From positions 40,176,914 through 40,240,913 of the forward strand of contig OW388304.1 in assembly GCA_936450465.1 (NCBI GenBank): a stretch of DNA of 64,000 bases, in the 5' to 3' direction. This stretch comes from Gibbula magus. Taxonomy: Eukaryota > Mollusca > Gastropoda > Trochida > Trochidae. The position numbers and the translations under genes were made by a program. The notes beneath the pieces were generated by a model. That model was not told the DNA's origin and did no database searches. It saw only the letters and a program-made list of their open reading frames with translations. This document shows positions 1 to 11,900 of the stretch, one piece after another. How positions within the stretch are numbered: the stretch's first letter is position 1; every line of letters starts with the position of its first letter.

Positions 1-922
1 ACCATACTGTCTTTGAGGAGAAAAGGTTAATGAAATTTAAAATATTGTTTACTTATTTAATCATCGTATTTGCCTGTTGGTAAATAAAGCCAGGTTATTC
101 TTTCAAAAAGCAAAGTGTGTGAAATACATGTAATACGCCCAACTTGATTTACATGCACACCGGTTCATCTAAACTGAACGTCGATCTCTGGTCGAAGAGT
201 CAAGTAACTATTCTGTACTACTTGTACATTTCTTATGTTCCTTCAGGGCTAGTCTTTGGGATTCGAACCCCCACCCTCAGAGCCAGGTACCACTGAACCC
301 TAAACACTGATTGTTATAGGTAGGCTTATGACATAGGCCTATGTTGGCGTCCGTACGTTTTGAATTTCTTCTACAGAATCATCTTGCACCTTGGGGTCCA
401 AGTTTGTACATACTACTTGTACAACTAAGTATTTATAATTCATTGTGCTTTTATTATGGCTAGTATGTGTGATTTAATACCACATCCTCGGAGTCAGGCA
501 CCAATTGGCAGCATTGACTGTCCCAAAAGCGTTGTGATTTAGTAAGCTGTTGAAACAGTCAGCAAAGACGGAAATTTAAAAATCAGAACTCAATTTGTAA
601 AAAAAAAATGCTTGTTTCTCATTTTCGAATTCTAACAAGGCATTTATGTCCTCAAATCACACACCAAATTTGGTTGTCTTTTCTAGGACAGTTTCTGAAA
701 AAAGCTGTCCCCTTTGGAGGTAACATAAAAACAGAACAACTGTACAAATAATTGACCGCTTTTTCGAACTAATCACAAAGGTATTTCTGCCCTAAACCCT
801 CACATCAAACAGGGCTATCCTATCTCTGGCAGTTTCTGCCTTATCTCGGACCGACCGACACACGCCGTCGGAGCTCAAGCCTAAATCCCCATTCCATTTT
901 GTTGCGGGGATAAAACAAACAT
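1..922. other. Upstream intergenic sequence, no gene seen
   Basis: AT-rich sequence 5' of the PEX16 locus. I see no ORF with recognisable content, no exon with convincing splice sites and no tandem repeat. It ends at the TTAA target site of the first MITE. Confidence 0.5.
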
Positions 923-926
923 TTAA

Positions 927-1400
927 AGGTACATTCATTGTGTTGTTGAGGGTCACATATGCCAAACGTTATAAATGGTACCGGCTGTTACCGAAAATTT
1001 CTATATTGATGATAGTGGAGTGAGTATATTGACGATATGAAGGTAAAAGTAGTTATATCTGATCGAAAACCGGACAATGCGTCGCTATTGACGCGCGCCA
1101 ATGAGTCAAACGTAATTTTGGAATCTTATTTATAACAGACAAAATGCCAAATTTGAGTTGATAATGTTTAATAGGTCACATGACTACTGTGCATTTATAT
1201 TTGACTTGCAGTTTCGGTTTCTTCACATGCATGCATAATGATGTTTCCCGATTTTAGTAATTACCGGGGGTATGAAATATTTGCCGATTTGGGATGAATA
1301 TGCAAGCTGAGTGAATTTATTGGTACTATAAACTGCACATATTATGTGTTGGAATGTATTAAAGCCAAATAAAATTTTATGAAACACAATGGATGCACCT
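927..1400. mobile_element. TTAA-flanked MITE, family A (piggyBac-like), copy 1
   Basis: The element is bounded by TTAA on both sides (923-926 and 1401-1404). Its terminal inverted repeats match AGGTACATCCATTGTGTT with few changes. It has no coding capacity. Four further copies (17444-17920, 22171-24679, 27488-28455, 38597-38983) share the ends and the interior, including the internal motif ATTGACGATATGAAGGTAAAAG in one orientation or the other. TTAA duplication is the signature of piggyBac-type transposition. The assignment to that superfamily is inferred from the target site only. Confidence 0.8.
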
Positions 1401-1724
1401 TTAAAAAATACATTAGATATGTAAGTTCATGTTGAGTTAATCAATATGAAATCTCAAAAGTATCAGTCATAGGCGGAGGAACGGTTCAAAAGTCCTTGAT
1501 TTAAATTTTGCAAAAATCACTGTCCCGTGATACAACGTCATTAGCGTCACACGGTCTTAAATTGCTGTTCACAGTCAAAGGGGAGATAATTCCTAGACTT
1601 ATCAATGAACAGACTGAAGTTCAAGATGACATCGATCAGCTTACATCATGCTTTTGATATACTCGACTTGGTTGGGTTACTCATAAATTGTCTTGTATCA
1701 GGTGCACTTTCACGAGGACGTTAA

Positions 1725-2070
1725 AGGGGCAGTAGCACGTTTTTTGCAAAATTTAATTTGTAAAATTTCCTATTTATTATGACAGTTTGTGTCATTTATA
1801 TTTACTTTAGAGGGCAAAACACCTTATTAAACAAACCAATTATCCGTAGTAATAACGGTGTTGCATATAAAACAAAAATGCATGGCGGGCATTTTATTGT
1901 GAACACATGTTATTATTTCGAATGACAAAAACGATTCCATGGCTTTACTGAGCCATGTACACTCATTTTTAACTTGATTTTCCGAAGAGAGAATGGTGTT
2001 TAATTTATTATTGGTGAAAGTATTTTTCAAATACATTTCATCGACTTATTTTAGCGAAAAAACGTGCTAT
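1725..2070. mobile_element. TTAA-type MITE, family B, copy with decayed right end
   Basis: The left end starts AGGGGCAGTAGCACG directly after TTAA at 1721-1724. The interior is the reverse orientation of the intact copy at 19246-19587 (same stretch around 'catggctttactgagc'). The right end keeps only 'aacgtgct' of the terminal repeat, so the outer bases and TTAA are lost or mutated there. Confidence 0.7.
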
Positions 2071-2135
2071 CTATTTGCCATCATTCTAATAAACTGTGTG
2101 TTTTTAAAAAAATATTTTAAGGGAAACAATTAATA

Positions 2136-2475
2136 ACCGTAAATCCTTGAATAATCGCCTGCCTTGAATAATCGCCGGGTCTAAGCCCTCTTTGAAATAA
2201 ATAATCGCCTGCCTTGAATAAATTAATCGCCTGGTTATCCCCTTTTTAAAAATAATTCCGGCAGAAAGTTCATCTTATCTTATCTTATAAACATTTAATT
2301 ATAGTTTATTCTCATGACAAGCAATATTCATATTGAAAACATATTGCAATGTTGTTTTTGTTATGCTTTAAAATAAAATGCCACATATATTTTATTGCCT
2401 TGAATAATCGCCGGGTAAATCGGTGTTTGAAAGTAACAATCGCCGGGCGATTATTCAAGGATTTAATTTTGCGGT
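2136..2475. mobile_element. Short foldback element with ACCG/CGGT ends
   Basis: The left arm (ACCGTAAATCCTTGAATAAT...) reappears inverted at the right end (...ATTATTCAAGGATTTAATTTTGCGGT). Internal repeats of 'CCTTGAATAATCGCC' occur in both orientations. No ORF is present. The target duplication is not clear, so the superfamily is left open. Confidence 0.65.
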
Positions 2476-2775
2476 ATTTTTGCTAGATTTCAACCTCGCA
2501 TTTGTGATAAAAAAAAAAGAGAGAAGATGTTTCAAAATTATTTGTTTTAATTAAACGTCATCATTCAAATGAATAACGAGAAATTAACAAAAATGTAATC
2601 AACAGAACCTTTATCCAAATTAGATAATAATGAGTGTTGTTTTAAACCCGAAGAAATTATTTGGGTTTGCCCGGTTATTTAGTTCGAAAAACAGTCAGGC
2701 TCTGAACACTGCATGTAAACGTTAGATACATGAGAACATCGCTGTAAAGAGCGTACAAATTTAACGCGTGACACC

Positions 2776-2804
2776 ATTGGACAAAACTGGCATAATCAAC
2801 CAAT
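2776..2804 (+). promoter_or_regulatory. Two CCAAT boxes in the presumed PEX16 promoter
   Basis: An inverted CCAAT (ATTGG, 2776-2780) and a direct CCAAT (2800-2804) lie 24 bp apart and about 50-75 bp upstream of the PEX16 start codon. There is no TATA box at a useful distance. Paired CCAAT boxes are typical NF-Y sites in TATA-less housekeeping promoters. Function here is inferred from position. Confidence 0.4.
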
Positions 2805-2831
2805 CAAAAGCGTCGATACAAAGTGGTGTTC

Positions 2832-2843
2832 ATGGCGAAGTAA
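2832..2843 (+). other. Three-codon upstream ORF before PEX16
   Basis: ATG GCG AAG TAA (Met-Ala-Lys-stop) ends 9 nt before the PEX16 ATG. Its start has G at +4 but T at -3. If transcription starts upstream of it, reinitiation or leaky scanning would be needed to reach the main start. The transcription start is unknown. Confidence 0.4.
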
Positions 2844-2852
2844 ATAGGAAAC

Positions 2853-2967
2853 ATGTCGGAGGCACTGAAGAAAGTTTTCGCGAAATACAAACAGAATGTT
2901 CGTGAAAATCCTGACACGGTCGGTCAAGTTGAAACGACATTTCGTCTGCTGTCGTATGTGGTTGCAG
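2853..2967 (+). CDS. PEX16: PEX16 exon 1
   Basis: It starts at ATG (A at -3) and encodes the N terminus through ...[10 protein letters not shown]. The donor is GTAAAG at 2968 in phase 1. The stretch LLSYVVAG corresponds to the FSYLLAG segment of vertebrate PEX16. An open frame continues past the donor to 3149 but has no family similarity. Confidence 0.92.
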
Positions 2968-5900
2968 GTAAAGTGAATGACAACGTTGATATATTTGTAA
3001 ATGGCATGATAATACACTCAGGAACAAAGTCCATGATTTGCTTCGACACTGTTCGACTTTCGTTTCATTTAATGTTCAAGTTTAACCTTATTTGTTCCTA
3101 TATTTGTTCTTCAACATTTGATATTTTACAGGCTGTACACACTCTCTGATTGGCCCTGTGTTACACCTTTGCGATATTGCATTATAATATTATCCAAAAG
3201 TGAAGACGGCGTCAGTTTTCTAAATATTTCTAAAACAACAAACTATACCTACTGTAGCGGTAGGCATTTAAGGTTTAGCTTTAGCGGATAGCCTTACAAT
3301 TACTTGAATTATCTCCCTTGCATTATAGTGCGTGCGCAGTTTTGTTTGTGTTTTCCGGTTTCCTGTGTCAGGGAAGCGAGATCGTTTTTTACGTACCAAA
3401 CCTTGTATTTGTGCGACTGTATGTACGTTCGATGGATTTATATAAACTCAAAATGGAACTCTCAAGTGTCTGTTGTGGAACTATGAGGAACGGAACAGTA
3501 AAAAACGCTATTCCTACACGGAAATTGACAGTGTGTTCGGTCGGTCTGTGACAGTGTGAATGTGAAGCAGACGACAACAACATGGATTTCCCGCCGTAGT
3601 ACGAATATCAGGAATGGGTTTCATTTACGAAATTGACTGTAAATATTTGTAATTTGTGTTGATATCTAAGCATTTTAACACATAATGGCATCGGTTATAT
3701 CTGGATCAAGCGGTAGGAGCCGTACTTCTCAGATTTCATCAAAAGCGGAAGCGGCAGCCGATATTGCAGCACTGAAGATACAAATGCAGTATGTTGACAT
3801 TGAAGCTAGAAAACAGTGTGAACTTAATAAACTTTCACTGCAGAAAGAACTTGAAATTGCTGAAGCTAGATTTTCTGTGTTATCTGAAGAAGCTGAAAAA
3901 ACATTGTTGTATGGAAAAGATATTATTGTGCCTGACAGTGACAATCAAGATGATATTGACTGTTTGAAAAATGTTGATAATGAATATTTTAGTGCAGAAA
4001 AATATGTGGCGGACTATATAAACAACAATCCATTGAATAAGGATAGAAATGAACAAGTTGGAGAGAAAACATTTGTGAAACCAGCTATACCAACTCCTAA
4101 ACCTCGAAAGGTTGTTTTGTCTGATGTTAGAAAGGCTGATTTGTTAGAAATTACTAAATCCCTTTCTGATCACATTAATCTTGGAAGATTACCTTTACCA
4201 GAACCAAGCATATTTACAGGTGACGCTGTAAATTATGTCAGTTGGAAGAGGGCATTTCAAACATTGATAGAAAATCGTGGTGTTCCACCTGCTGAATGTA
4301 TTTATTATCTCAAGAAATATCTTGGTGGGTCAGCGAAGGAGTGCGTTGAGGGGTTCTTGTTATTGAACACAAGTGATGCATATCAGGAAGCAAAAACTCT
4401 TTTAGATAAGAGATTTGGTAGTCCTTTCGTAATTGCCAATGCTTTCCGAGATAGGCTCGAGTCATGGCCAAAAATAGACAATAGAGATGGACCAGCTCTA
4501 CGAAAACTCTCCGATTACCTAGGGCAATGTTTAATTGCAATGCAATCTATTGGCAGTCTAAATGTGTGGGACGACGAGAGGGAAAATCAAAAGATACTAT
4601 CTAAACTTCCGGAATGGTTTGTTTATAGATGGAGTAGGTTTGTCGCCAACTGGCGCATGAACAAACAATCATTTCCTCCATTTAAAGAATTCGTAAACTT
4701 CATATCTAATGAAGCTGAAGTGATGTGTGACCCAATTACAGTTTCAAGACTGAAAGGTAACTCCAGTTACGTGAAGAAGCCAGACTTTTCCCCAGTACCT
4801 CAACCTAGGAAGAGAACTGTGTTCAATACTTCCAACATGTCTAGTGAGAAGTGTGCCTACTGTAGCAAGGAGAATCATAGTTTGGAGTTCTGCAAGTTAT
4901 TTATTTCATTGACTCAGCTACAGAAGAACGATTTCATCAGAAAAGGAAATCTTTGCTTTGCATGTCTCAAGGGAGGACATAGATCAATTGACTGTACCAA
5001 GAGAAATAAGTGTAGGTTGTGTTCAAGGTATCACCCAACACCATTGCATGTAGACATGCAAAATGTTCGTTCGAGGGACAATTTTCAGCGTCGTGACGAA
5101 ATTGTTTCGAAGAGAAGGGATGAAGGTGTTAGACCAACTATCACTCATGTGAGTGGTAATGTGAACAGTGGAGATCAGTGTTCCATGATCTTACCAGTGT
5201 GGGTGTCGCATCGCGATCAACCTAATCGAGAACATTTAGTGTATGCGCTACTTGACACTCAGTCAGATACGACGTTTATTTCAGACAGTACGTGCGAAAA
5301 ACTTCAAGTTCAGGGTCCACAGGTGAACTTGAGGCTGTCGACCATGACAGCGGAAGACCAACTGATAAGCAGTCGAAAGATATCTGGACTTGTAGTTCGT
5401 GGGTTTGACCAGTCAGTCCAGATCAACCTGCCAAGTGCGTATACTCGTGACATTATGCCTGCCAACAGGGAGCACATACCAACTCCAAAAACAGTACGAG
5501 AATGGCCTCACTTACATGAACTGAAGAATAAACTTATTCCCATGTGTGATGTAGATGTTGGTTTGCTTATTGGGTACAATTGCCCACAAGCTTTGATGCC
5601 AAGGGAGATAATCCCACCAGTGCAGGACAATGCCCCTTATGGGCAAAGAACAGACTTGGGATGGGGAGTGGTAGGTACCATCTGTCATAGTGATATTGAA
5701 GATATCACCCCGGGAATTAGTCATCGTGTTATGACAGCCTTTGTTCCCAATGACTTGCGTCCTGTCTCATCAACTGACGTCGGCGGCTTTCCTACTAAGG
5801 TGTGTGTCTCTTACAGAACGTCGGTAAAGGAAGTGTTATACCCCATGGACGTTGCTCACATGATGGAATTAGACTTCCACGAGCAGAAGGGTAACGGAGA

Positions 5901-8900
5901 ACCTATATCGCATGATGACAGAGATTTTCTCAAACAAATGGAAAACTCCATTATGCAACAAACAGACAGACATTATGAGATGCAATTACCTTTCAAGGGA
6001 AAGGAACCCAGTTTGCCAAACAACAGAACCATTGCTAAAGACAGATTATTCCAGTTGAAACGTCGCCTGGATAGGAATGAAGATTTCAGAAATGATTACA
6101 AATCATTTATGGACAAACTTCTGATGAATGGTCATGCAGAGAAGGTACCAGTCTATGACGCCAAAAATGTGTGGTACATTCCGCATCATGCAGTGTACCA
6201 TCCAAAGAAAGACAAAATTCGTGTAGTGTTTGACTGTAGCACAAAACACTTAGGTGTATCTTTAAATGACAACCTTTTGAAAGGACCAGAGTTGACTAAC
6301 AAATTAGTTGGTGTTTTGTGCAGGTTTCGCAAGGAACCTATCGCCATACAATGTGACATTGAGCAGATGTTCTATCAGTTCAAGGTGGCTGAGACTCACA
6401 GAGATTATCTGAGATTTCTGTGGTGGGACTCTGATGACTTTAACGCTGAACCTACAGACTATAGAATGACTGTGCATTTATTCGGAGCGGCATCTTCTCC
6501 GGGTTGTGCGAACTATGGACTCAAACAGGTATCTAGAGATTACGAATCTCAGTACGGACCTGAAGTGGCAAATTTTGTTCGTGAAAATTTCTATGTGGAT
6601 GACGGATTGACATCCGTATCTACAGTGGGTGAAGCTGTTGAACTTATTCACAAAAGTAAGCAGATGTGTAGTGAGGGAGGAATTAGACTCCACAAGTTCA
6701 TGTCGAACTCTAGAGAAGTGCTAGCCACAATACCCGAAGAGGACTGCGCCAAGGAGGTTAAAGGGATTGACCTCATGAGAGACCCGTTACCACTTGAACG
6801 TGCACTAGGTGTGAATTGGTGCATAGAATCAGACACATTCCAGTTTCGCATCATGTTACAGGATCAACCTCTCAATAGACGAAGTGTTTTGTCAACCATT
6901 AACTCGATTTATGATCCTCTTGGACTCATTGCACCTGTTGTTCTAGTAGGCAAACAGATAATGCAAGCAGCATGCAGAGATCAACTAGATTGGGACAGTC
7001 CCCTACCGGATACCTTGCGATCACGTTGGGAGAAATGGAGAGATGAACTGTATCATCTCGAGAAGTTGAGAATTCAGCGATACTACAAACCGCCTGAATT
7101 TGGTGAAATCAAATCACAGGAGCTTCATCATTTTGCTGATGCAAGTATGATAGGGTATGGTCAGTGTTCATACCTGAGAAGTATTGATGTTGACGACAAC
7201 GTACATTGTGCATTCGTTATGGGAAAGGCTAGAGTGTGTCCTCTCAAACCTGTTACCATACCACGTTTGGAGCTAACAGCAGCCGTTGTCTCTGTTCATG
7301 TGAGTCAATTTCTGCAGAGAGAACTGCGATGTGAAAATGTGCGAGAAATCTTCTGGTCTGATAGTAAAGCTGTATTAGGATATATAGCTAATGATTCAAT
7401 GAGATATCATGTGTTCGTTGCAAACCGTGTTCAGAAGATTAGAGAACACACAGAATCAAGTCAGTGGAAACATGTTAAGGGTATAGATAACCCGGCAGAT
7501 GAAGCCTCACGAGGCATGAGTGCAGTGAATTTTGCTAATTCTTCATGGCTCAATGGTCCCAAATTCCTATGTGATAATTCTTTGGATCTTGAGAATGATG
7601 AAAGTGTGTCATTTGAGATATCAAGTGATGATGTGGAAGTGAAGCGAGTGAAAACCTTTGCATCGACTGTTGTTACTTCCTTCGAAATCAGTCGTCTTGA
7701 CCATTGCTCGAGTTGGAGCAGTGCTAAGAAAGCTGTTGCTCATTGTTTGAAATTAAAACAAAAGCTTTTGTCAAATGCTCGCAGTAGAGTACAAGGTGTG
7801 AAACTTGTATCATGTGAAAATGTTAGCGTCAATGAATTATCTGTGAATGATGTGAATGAAGCATCTGTTGAGATAATTAAAGCTGTACAAGCAGAGGTAT
7901 TTCCAAAAGAGTTGGAAATTCTGAGGAGAAACAGAAATGTGTGTGATAATGTCTGTCCTGATGACAGAGAGAGCGAAAAAAAGTGTAAGCAATCGCTCAA
8001 GCAAGTGAAAGGGACTAGCCCTTTATTTAAACTTGATCCATTTATAGATACAGATGGTGTGATTCGTGTTGGAGGACGTATCCAGCATAGTGACCTTTCA
8101 GATAGGATAAAACATCCAGTTATTCTGCCGAGGCGGAGTCACATCACAAATCTCATTGTGAAACACTTTCACGAGAATGTAGCCCATCAAGGACGTGGAA
8201 TCACTTCGAATGCAATCCGATCAGACGGATTCTGGATTCTAGGCTGTTCGTCTTTAGTTGGTCATCATATATCTAAATGTGTAAAGTGCAGAAGACTGCG
8301 TCGCTCTGTTCAAGAACAGAAGATGGCACCTTTACCTAGTGATAGAATGGCTGAAGCACCACCGTTCTCATATTGTGGGATGGACATGTTTGGACCCTTC
8401 TATATCAAAGAAGGAAGAAAAGAATTAAAGCGCTATGGCGTTTTATTCACATGCCTTGTGTGTCGTGCTGTACACATTGAAGTCGCGAACTCATTGTCAA
8501 CTGACTCATTCATAAATGCTCTTAGGCGTTTTATTGCTGTGAGAGGCCCAGTTAGGCAATTGAGATGTGATCAAGGAACTAACTTTGTTGGTGCAGAGAA
8601 AGAGTTGTATGACTCAGTGAAGATAAAGACTTATCTTCTTGACAAAAACTGTGATTTTATTCCCTTTGTAATGAATCCTCCGAGCGCTAGTCATATGGGG
8701 GGAGTGTGGGAGCGTCAAATCCGCACTATCCGCAGTGTGTTGTCTAGTCTATTGTCTCAAGTTGGAAAACAGTTGGACGATGAAGGTTTGAGAACTCTAA
8801 TGGCTGAAGTAATGACTATTGTAAATAGTAGACCACTAACAGTAGAAAATCTATTTGATCCTACTTCACCAGAACCTTTGACACCAAATCATCTACTCAC

Positions 8901-11900
8901 AACCAAATCAAGTATCATTTTGCCCCCACCTGGAAAGTTTCAGAAAGCTGACGTTTACTCTCGAAAACAGTGGCGAAGAGTTCAACACTGTGTGAATGAA
9001 TTTTGGTATAGGTGGAAACGTGAGTTTATCAAAAACTTGCAAGTACGTCAGAAGTGGTTGAGACCACAAAGTAACCTTAGAAAAGGTGATATCGTGTTGA
9101 TCAAGGATGATAACTTGCCACGCAATCAGTGGAAAGTTGCTAGAATTTGTGATGTCTATCCTGGAAATGACAAACTTGTACGTAGTGTGAAGCTTGCAAT
9201 GGCAAGTCGTGACCTTACAAATGATGGGAAAAGACTGTTTCCTATCACCTATCTGAATAGACCAATCCATAAACTAGTCTTGCTGTTGGAGAGTGAAGAA
9301 TGAACTATGAGTCTATAGTACGTGAAACTATGAACTATGAGCTGAGAGTTATAACCTATGAACTGTGACCTATGAGTTGAGAGTTATAAACGATGTGAAT
9401 TTGTGAATTAAAAATCACTGAACGATGATGAACTATGGACAGTGAATTGCATTGAACTGTGAATTACATGTGTAAACTTAACTGTCAAGCTCAAAGACAT
9501 TAATGTATTGACAGTTTGAACATTTCTATTTCATGCAATTAAGCAATTTATTCTATTATCATATGCTATATATCTTATAATCCCAATGTTTAGGGTTACT
9601 GTAAGAATGTGTGTAGGAATATTATGTCATGAAATATTATGTAAGTTGGGCATATACTTGTCATTTCAAGGTTTCTCAGAGTTAATTCATATTTCAGAGT
9701 TGTAGTTGTATTTCATACATTGTTAGAGTTCTTTCATTGTTTATGAAATATGTTTGAGTAACTTCATAACATTTTCTCCATGAGATTATCAATTTCTATA
9801 AATTAGTGATAGTTTATAGTTGTGCGATTGTTTGAGAAATTAGCCTAGAGTAGGTCTAATTTGAGGGGAGTGTAGCGGTAGGCATTTAAGGTTTAGCTTT
9901 AGCGGATAGCCTTACAATTACTTGAATTATCTCCCTTGCATTATAGTGCGTGCGCAGTTTTGTTTGTGTTTTCCGGTTTCCTGTGTCAGGGAAGCGAGAT
10001 CGTTTTTTACGTACCAAACCTTGTATTTGTGCGACTGTATGTACGTTCGATGGATTTATATAAACTCAAAATGGAACTCTCAAGTGTCTGTTGTGGAACT
10101 ATGAGGAACGGAACACCTACCTATAAACAAACCAACCTCCAAGTCAGGGCGCTCTACCTCTGATTGTCTCGACGGTAGTGGCCCTGCCATCTTTCACGGG
10201 GGCATTGTTGTCAACCCAGTTGACAACAATTGAATATGACGTCACGTATAGCTAAGAACCAAAGGCTTAATCAACATACCATGCAATCGGTTCGAGGGTA
10301 TGTTTTATGCGTTTGGTGTATAAATATAAGTATATTTGATGTTTTTGGTTAGATATATCATGTGTAATGATCCCGGTAATTGAAGGAAACATATATTGTT
10401 TCAATAAAGCGATGGAAAACGTAACACAATCACAACAATATTATTTTGACGGCGTCTTTTCTTGTGTCGCTGTACAGAGCTGTATTGCGAATCCTACGAG
10501 TTAGAAGTTTATATTTGGAGCGTGACAGCAATCAACGGCTGCACGCGCTGTGTTGGAGCTTTCTCGCCCGAAAACCCTCTGATGGCAGCGAGTATATTAG
10601 TGACGTCACGGAGCGGTTACTCGCTGTCTGGAGCTAGATAAACAAACGTATTTCACGAGGTTTAAAATATATATGATAATGATGGTGACTGACACTGTGG
10701 AACATATTTATTTGGTTTAAAAGTGTATAAATGAAACCCTAATAACAAAATTCTAGTCCTTCACTGAAGATGTATGCATCATGTAGGTCCTATATATGTC
10801 CATTTAAAATCAGAAATTCATGATATAGATATAACTTCCCAATCCGGTTTCTTCAACCTGTATTAGTTCTATTCTTTGTTTCATCAAGAAAAAATGATAT
10901 TTTACTAAACTCTCTAACTCATGAGCGATAACATATTAACAATTAAGACTTATTTTACAGTCAGATTGTTTTTTTTCTCAAGATTTACAACAATTAAGAA
11001 AGTTTTTAGAATGATTCCCCCCCTTGGAAGCTGATATATTCTTCATGATTTACTGATTTAATAGTATCTGTCAAGGCCTATTTGTCATACTAACAGTGAT
11101 AAATTTTGGGGACCTTGTGTTGAGATAAATTACCATAAATAGTAGATCGTGAATGCAAAAACTGATGAGCTACAGAGCCATGGGTTATATTTTATTGATT
11201 GTAATGGGGAAAGCAACAGCAGACATAATTATCATTATCACAGCAATATTACATTTTGAAAAGACTATTTAGAATGTAACATGTTGCACCAATGTAACAG
11301 ATTTTAGGTACATTATATTGAAGGCAGAGTTATCGGTTATAGGAATGAGTTAGGTGTAAGTATAAGTATAAGTTATGTGCTTTCATGTACATCATTACAG
11401 GAATTCAGTTTGCCTCAAAAATACATTTATCTTAATTGTAACTTTTGCATATATATTAAATAAATAATTTTTATGTTAGGAAAGAGATAGTTAAGAACAA
11501 CAAATTGATTAAGTATATTGAAGTTTCACTTACTGCAATCAAACCTACTACATACATTGCCTCATTCAATTCAAAATTACCATAAATATAATTAAAAAAG
11601 TGTTTCAGTTTTCCATATATTTTCCAATTCAAAACCTTATTAAGTTATGGTGTTGATGCAGATGTTGATGGCTAATATCAAATTACCATTAATAAAAAAT
11701 CATACAACAAAATATATGTGAAGGCGCATCTATAATTAGCCATGTGAAATGATAACAACTGAATTCAATTAGCTTTATTATTAAATTTGTCTTATTCAGA
11801 TATTAAATGATTAGACTGAGGATAATGTTATTAGATTCCATATTCAACCCTAATGCCAAATATGTGACAATTTATATTTTTCAATAAAAAAAGCTGTAAT

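Larger units (their letters stand above)
3253..10115 (+). mobile_element. Intact BEL/Pao LTR retrotransposon in PEX16 intron 1
   Basis: This 6863-bp element has 245-bp LTRs (3253-3497, 9871-10115) that I read as identical throughout, TG..CA ends, a 5-bp CCTAC target duplication, a purine tract at 9862-9870 and one uninterrupted 1872-codon polyprotein ORF. Identical LTRs and the intact ORF point to a very recent insertion. It lies in sense orientation in the first intron of PEX16. No primer binding site beginning TGG directly follows the 5' LTR, so the priming tRNA was not identified. Confidence 0.95.

Noticed and set aside
3498..3530. Primer binding site of the BEL element
   Set aside because: No TGG-starting match to a tRNA 3' end directly follows the LTR, so I did not assign one.
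8908..9270. 120-residue minus-strand ORF in the BEL element
   Set aside because: Antisense shadow of the integrase/DUF5641 coding region.
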